Shown: positions 3,898 to 6,182 of the stretch, piece by piece
Position numbering within the stretch: position 1 is the first letter of the stretch
Layout of the letters: the number at the start of each line of letters is the position of its first letter
Assembly: GCA_947253285.1 (NCBI GenBank)
Contig: CAMXXV010000015.1
Coordinates: 1 to 6,182 of the forward strand
Length of the DNA stretch: 6,182 nt
Source of the DNA: an uncultured Candidatus Saccharibacteria bacterium
GTDB taxonomy: Bacteria; Patescibacteriota; Saccharimonadia; Saccharimonadales; Saccharimonadaceae
Direction: 5' to 3'
The notes under the pieces: model-generated
Database searches by the model: none
Seen by the model: only the letters and a program-made list of their open reading frames with translations
What the model was told of the DNA's origin: nothing
Made by a program: the position numbers and the translations under genes

Positions 3898-6021
3898 ATG
3901 GAGAATAAAAACAGTAGTCGCCAGAAGCAGGGACAATTAAGTAGTCTTACCTACATGGCTAACCGCTATACCGCCAGAACAGGGCGCGCGTTATGTGCAC
4001 CTACATTAGAGACTATCGCCCGCGGGGTGGCGTTTAGCGCTCTTGCGCTCGCCATAACACCATTCATCCTCACAGCTCCAGCCCACGCCACGGACGACAA
4101 TACCGTCGAGCTTGCTATTGGCTCGGATGCCGACCTTAAGCTCTCAGCCGATTCTTATTTGCATGAGGCCACCACGCCTGTGAAGATTAAAACCCCGCTG
4201 CGCGGGTTCAACTTGACTATTCATGCGGATAGTGCAGACTTAGTCAATAACAGAGATAGCAGCTACCGGATTAAAGGCATGGATCAGCATGAATTATTAT
4301 GGGGGATGAATGCGAATTCGAATATATGGGGATATCGGTTGGAAGAGAGCTATGGCGCGAAGTTTGTGCCAAGCGGGTTTATGCATGTTCCGGCTGGCGA
4401 TGAAGCGCCGAGTGTGATTGTTGATACGGCATCAGAATACGACAATGCTGGCTGCAAAGGCAAAAAGCAGTGTGAAGTGCACATGACCTTTGGTGCTGCT
4501 ATTGCACTGAATAGCCTTGCCGCCGGCAAGTACTCCACCACGGTTACTTATACGGCTACCGCCAAGCCAAAACCAGGCCCAACTGTCGACCCAACCACTT
4601 GTAAATCCGGCGACCCACAGAATGACTGCCAAGTTGACCTTGACCCAAACATGATTCCAGTGAAGTACACCGGTACCACTACCAACGCCCAGTGGACCAG
4701 CCTTGCAAAGCCAGAGGATAGCTCCAACCAAGGCGAGTGGTACAACTACAACAACAAGCAGTGGGCCAATGCCATCACCGTAAAAGACCCAAGCAAATAC
4801 AAGAATCAGACTAAGGTAGTCGACCAAGCCGACATCCTCGGCTTCTGGGTCTACATCCCACGTTACGCCTACGAAGTCATGCGTCGTGATGGTACAGACA
4901 AGCTAGTCCCAGCTCAGAATTTCCTGATTAGCTTTGAAAAAACAACTACACCGAAGCGCCGTCCAGCCACCTGTCCAGAGAAGGGTAAGGATTACCGCAC
5001 CCAGTGTGACCTTGATCGTAGCTACATTAAAGGCCAACCAAGCAACCAAGGTACTTGGGCGACTCATCCAGCCTTCACCTTCGGCACCAAAGAGCTCAAT
5101 GGCATCTGGTTTGCTAAGTTCGAAACGACTGGCACCAACACTCAGCCAACCGTCCTACCAAATGAAGCGCACATGTCTGGTAACTACACCGCATCATCTA
5201 ACATTGGCCGTATGTACACTACTGCCAAAACCCTTGGTGCAGTAGATAATAATAATGTTGGCGGCAATACAGACTATTCAGCTCCAATCCAAAACAACCA
5301 CCACCTGGCTAAACTCAGCTCTCACATGGTCAACAATAACGACTGGGGTGCTGCCACCTACCTTAGCGCCAGTAAGTACGGTGCAGGCTACAATGGTGTC
5401 CAAATAAATAGCCAGAGTGACAATCGTAATAATGGTAATGGTGATACTTATGACACTACTGGATGTGGTCCATATGCTAATGGGGACGTAAGCCCATATG
5501 GTAATAGAAGCGATGTAACTCACGGAGGTGTTAGTACTGGTTCACTCGGTACGCAACAAGCTTGTAGCAGCGATGGCACTCGTGCCTATAATGCTACCCT
5601 TGGTCAGCTTGCCAGTACCACCAATAACCCAACCGGCATCTACGATATGTCTGGTGGTGGTTGGGAATATACCGCTTCCAGCTATACTAGCGATTTAAAC
5701 AGCTCTAGTACTAGTTACTTTAGCCAATCCGCTCATCCACCATACGTCAACACATATAACTTCAGCGACCCGAATAGTTGTACCTTCGCTACTTGTGGTG
5801 GCCAAGCCCTCTATGAAACTAATAATGATAACAATAGCACTACAGCACAATGGAATGGTAATTGGATGCATTTCGTAGATTCTTCGAACCCGTGGTTTGA
5901 ACGGGGTGGCAACTACGGCTTTGGCTCGACTGCTGGGTTGTTCTCTGACCTCAGTGGCGGTGGCTACGCCCTCAGCAACGACGCGTTCCGCGTCGCTCTC
6001 GCGCCGACGGCACAGAATTAA
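3898..6021 (+). CDS. Secreted modular protein, paralogue of the 681-aa protein
   Basis: The 707-aa product starts at the ATG nine bases after GAGGAG (3883-3888). It has a long basic N-region (1-41), a hydrophobic segment at about 42-60 and a likely signal-peptidase site after PAHA-64. The mature start TDDNTV equals that of the 681-aa protein. A beta-rich domain (about 65-222) ends in KYSTTVTYTATAKP. The conserved core is 231-423. The C-terminal half has WGAATYLSAS, GIYDMSGGGWEY (with the Trp that the paralogue lacks) and the tail RGGNYGFGSTAGLF...FRVAL (669-701). This matches, from memory, C-type-lectin/formylglycine-generating-enzyme-like binding domains. Cysteines again come in pairs (186/192, 235/244, 359/370, 628/633). 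Residues 500-520 and 640-655 are Asn/Gly-rich loops not aligned with the paralogue. The last 123 bases before the final codon are GC-rich and poor in A. No anchor is seen at the C-terminus. A surface or secreted adhesin is likely; the partner is unknown. Confidence 0.86.
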   Translation: MENKNSSRQKQGQLSSLTYMANRYTARTGRALCAPTLETIARGVAFSALALAITPFILTAPAHATDDNTVELAIGSDADLKLSADSYLHEATTPVKIKTPLRGFNLTIHADSADLVNNRDSSYRIKGMDQHELLWGMNANSNIWGYRLEESYGAKFVPSGFMHVPAGDEAPSVIVDTASEYDNAGCKGKKQCEVHMTFGAAIALNSLAAGKYSTTVTYTATAKPKPGPTVDPTTCKSGDPQNDCQVDLDPNMIPVKYTGTTTNAQWTSLAKPEDSSNQGEWYNYNNKQWANAITVKDPSKYKNQTKVVDQADILGFWVYIPRYAYEVMRRDGTDKLVPAQNFLISFEKTTTPKRRPATCPEKGKDYRTQCDLDRSYIKGQPSNQGTWATHPAFTFGTKELNGIWFAKFETTGTNTQPTVLPNEAHMSGNYTASSNIGRMYTTAKTLGAVDNNNVGGNTDYSAPIQNNHHLAKLSSHMVNNNDWGAATYLSASKYGAGYNGVQINSQSDNRNNGNGDTYDTTGCGPYANGDVSPYGNRSDVTHGGVSTGSLGTQQACSSDGTRAYNATLGQLASTTNNPTGIYDMSGGGWEYTASSYTSDLNSSSTSYFSQSAHPPYVNTYNFSDPNSCTFATCGGQALYETNNDNNSTTAQWNGNWMHFVDSSNPWFERGGNYGFGSTAGLFSDLSGGGYALSNDAFRVALAPTAQN
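4588..5166 (+). repeat. Conserved core shared with the paralogue (copy 2)
   Basis: This stretch encodes residues 231-423 of the 707-aa protein and is the ungapped partner of 1566-2144, exactly the same length. The low-divergence run here is at about 4926-4966. Confidence 0.85.
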
Positions 6022-6045
6022 TGTAGCGGCGGTGTATTGCACACA

Positions 6046-6065
6046 TATAATATATACCTATATAT
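6046..6065. other. AT-rich palindromic stretch after the 707-aa gene
   Basis: ATATATA (6050-6056) and TATATAT (6059-6065) are reverse complements around CC. They overlap a TATAAT at 6046-6051 with no usable -35. No clear terminator with a T tract is seen between the stop codon at 6021 and the next promoter. This may be an AT-rich melting region or a weak promoter. Confidence 0.3.
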
Positions 6066-6117
6066 AACCATCCCGCGGCGCGCACATAATAATTCTCACA
6101 AAAAGTCCAAAAAAGTG

Positions 6118-6146
6118 TTGACAGGCGGGGCGGGGTTTGCTAAGAT
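6118..6146 (+). promoter_or_regulatory. Strong promoter for a gene beyond the window
   Basis: A perfect -35 TTGACA (6118-6123), a 17-base spacer and TAAGAT (6141-6146) with the extension TGC (6138-6140). An A-rich stretch (6098-6115) just upstream could act as an UP element. Transcription would start near 6153. The ATG at 6179-6181 at the very end has no clear ribosome site, so I do not call a gene from it. Confidence 0.8.
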
Positions 6147-6182
6147 ATTTAACAGTTAGTTAAGTTCTGCGGGAACCAATGA

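Noticed and set aside
1..6182. CRISPR array, insertion sequence or transposase.
   Set aside because: No regularly spaced repeats, no transposase-like protein and no terminal inverted repeats with target duplications were found. The Tn5 end at 27-45 is from library preparation.

Overview
The window looks like the end of a contig from a Patescibacteria/CPR genome, most probably a Saccharibacteria (TM7) relative. This rests on three things: two large secreted proteins whose N-terminal domain (NQWGY, a GVP-type motif, an SGxYSTTxTYTATA end) matches my recollection of Saccharibacteria surface proteins, compact transcription units with extended -10 promoters, and use of TGA as a stop codon at 3605-3607, which argues against the TGA=Gly lineages (Gracilibacteria, Absconditabacteria). 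The taxonomic call is an inference from memory, not a search result.

Layout. Bases 1-45 are not biological: they are the Nextera read-2 transposase adapter preceded by what looks like its index. It abuts a truncated tRNA (probably Ala), then a complete tRNA-Ile(GAT) and its terminator. A 316-base non-coding stretch follows. It holds that terminator, two near-identical palindromes, a GC-rich hairpin and a promoter whose -35 lies inside an inverted repeat. That promoter serves a 130-aa acidic orphan protein (477-869), which ends at a strong terminator. An extended -10 promoter then drives a 681-aa secreted protein (990-3035).

The second half repeats the pattern: a hairpin, an extended -10 promoter, a 107-aa orphan protein (3284-3607), a segment able to fold into a branched RNA, a strong terminator, almost the same promoter sequence again, and a 707-aa secreted paralogue (3898-6021). 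The window ends with a good promoter, TTGACA-17-TAAGAT, pointing to a gene outside the window.

The two large proteins are the centre of interest. Each has a signal peptide, an N-terminal beta-rich domain, a 193-residue block that is about 86% identical and ungapped between them, and a C-terminal half that looks like a C-type-lectin/formylglycine-generating-enzyme-like fold ending in RG..(A)G(L/I)F...(F/L)RV.L. The ends differ strongly. The same fold and tail occur in targets of diversity-generating retroelements, but no reverse transcriptase or template repeat is visible here. The two tails also differ at non-adenine positions, so the link remains a hypothesis. The shared promoter suggests that the two paralogues are expressed together, possibly as members of a larger surface-protein family that mediates contact with a host cell.
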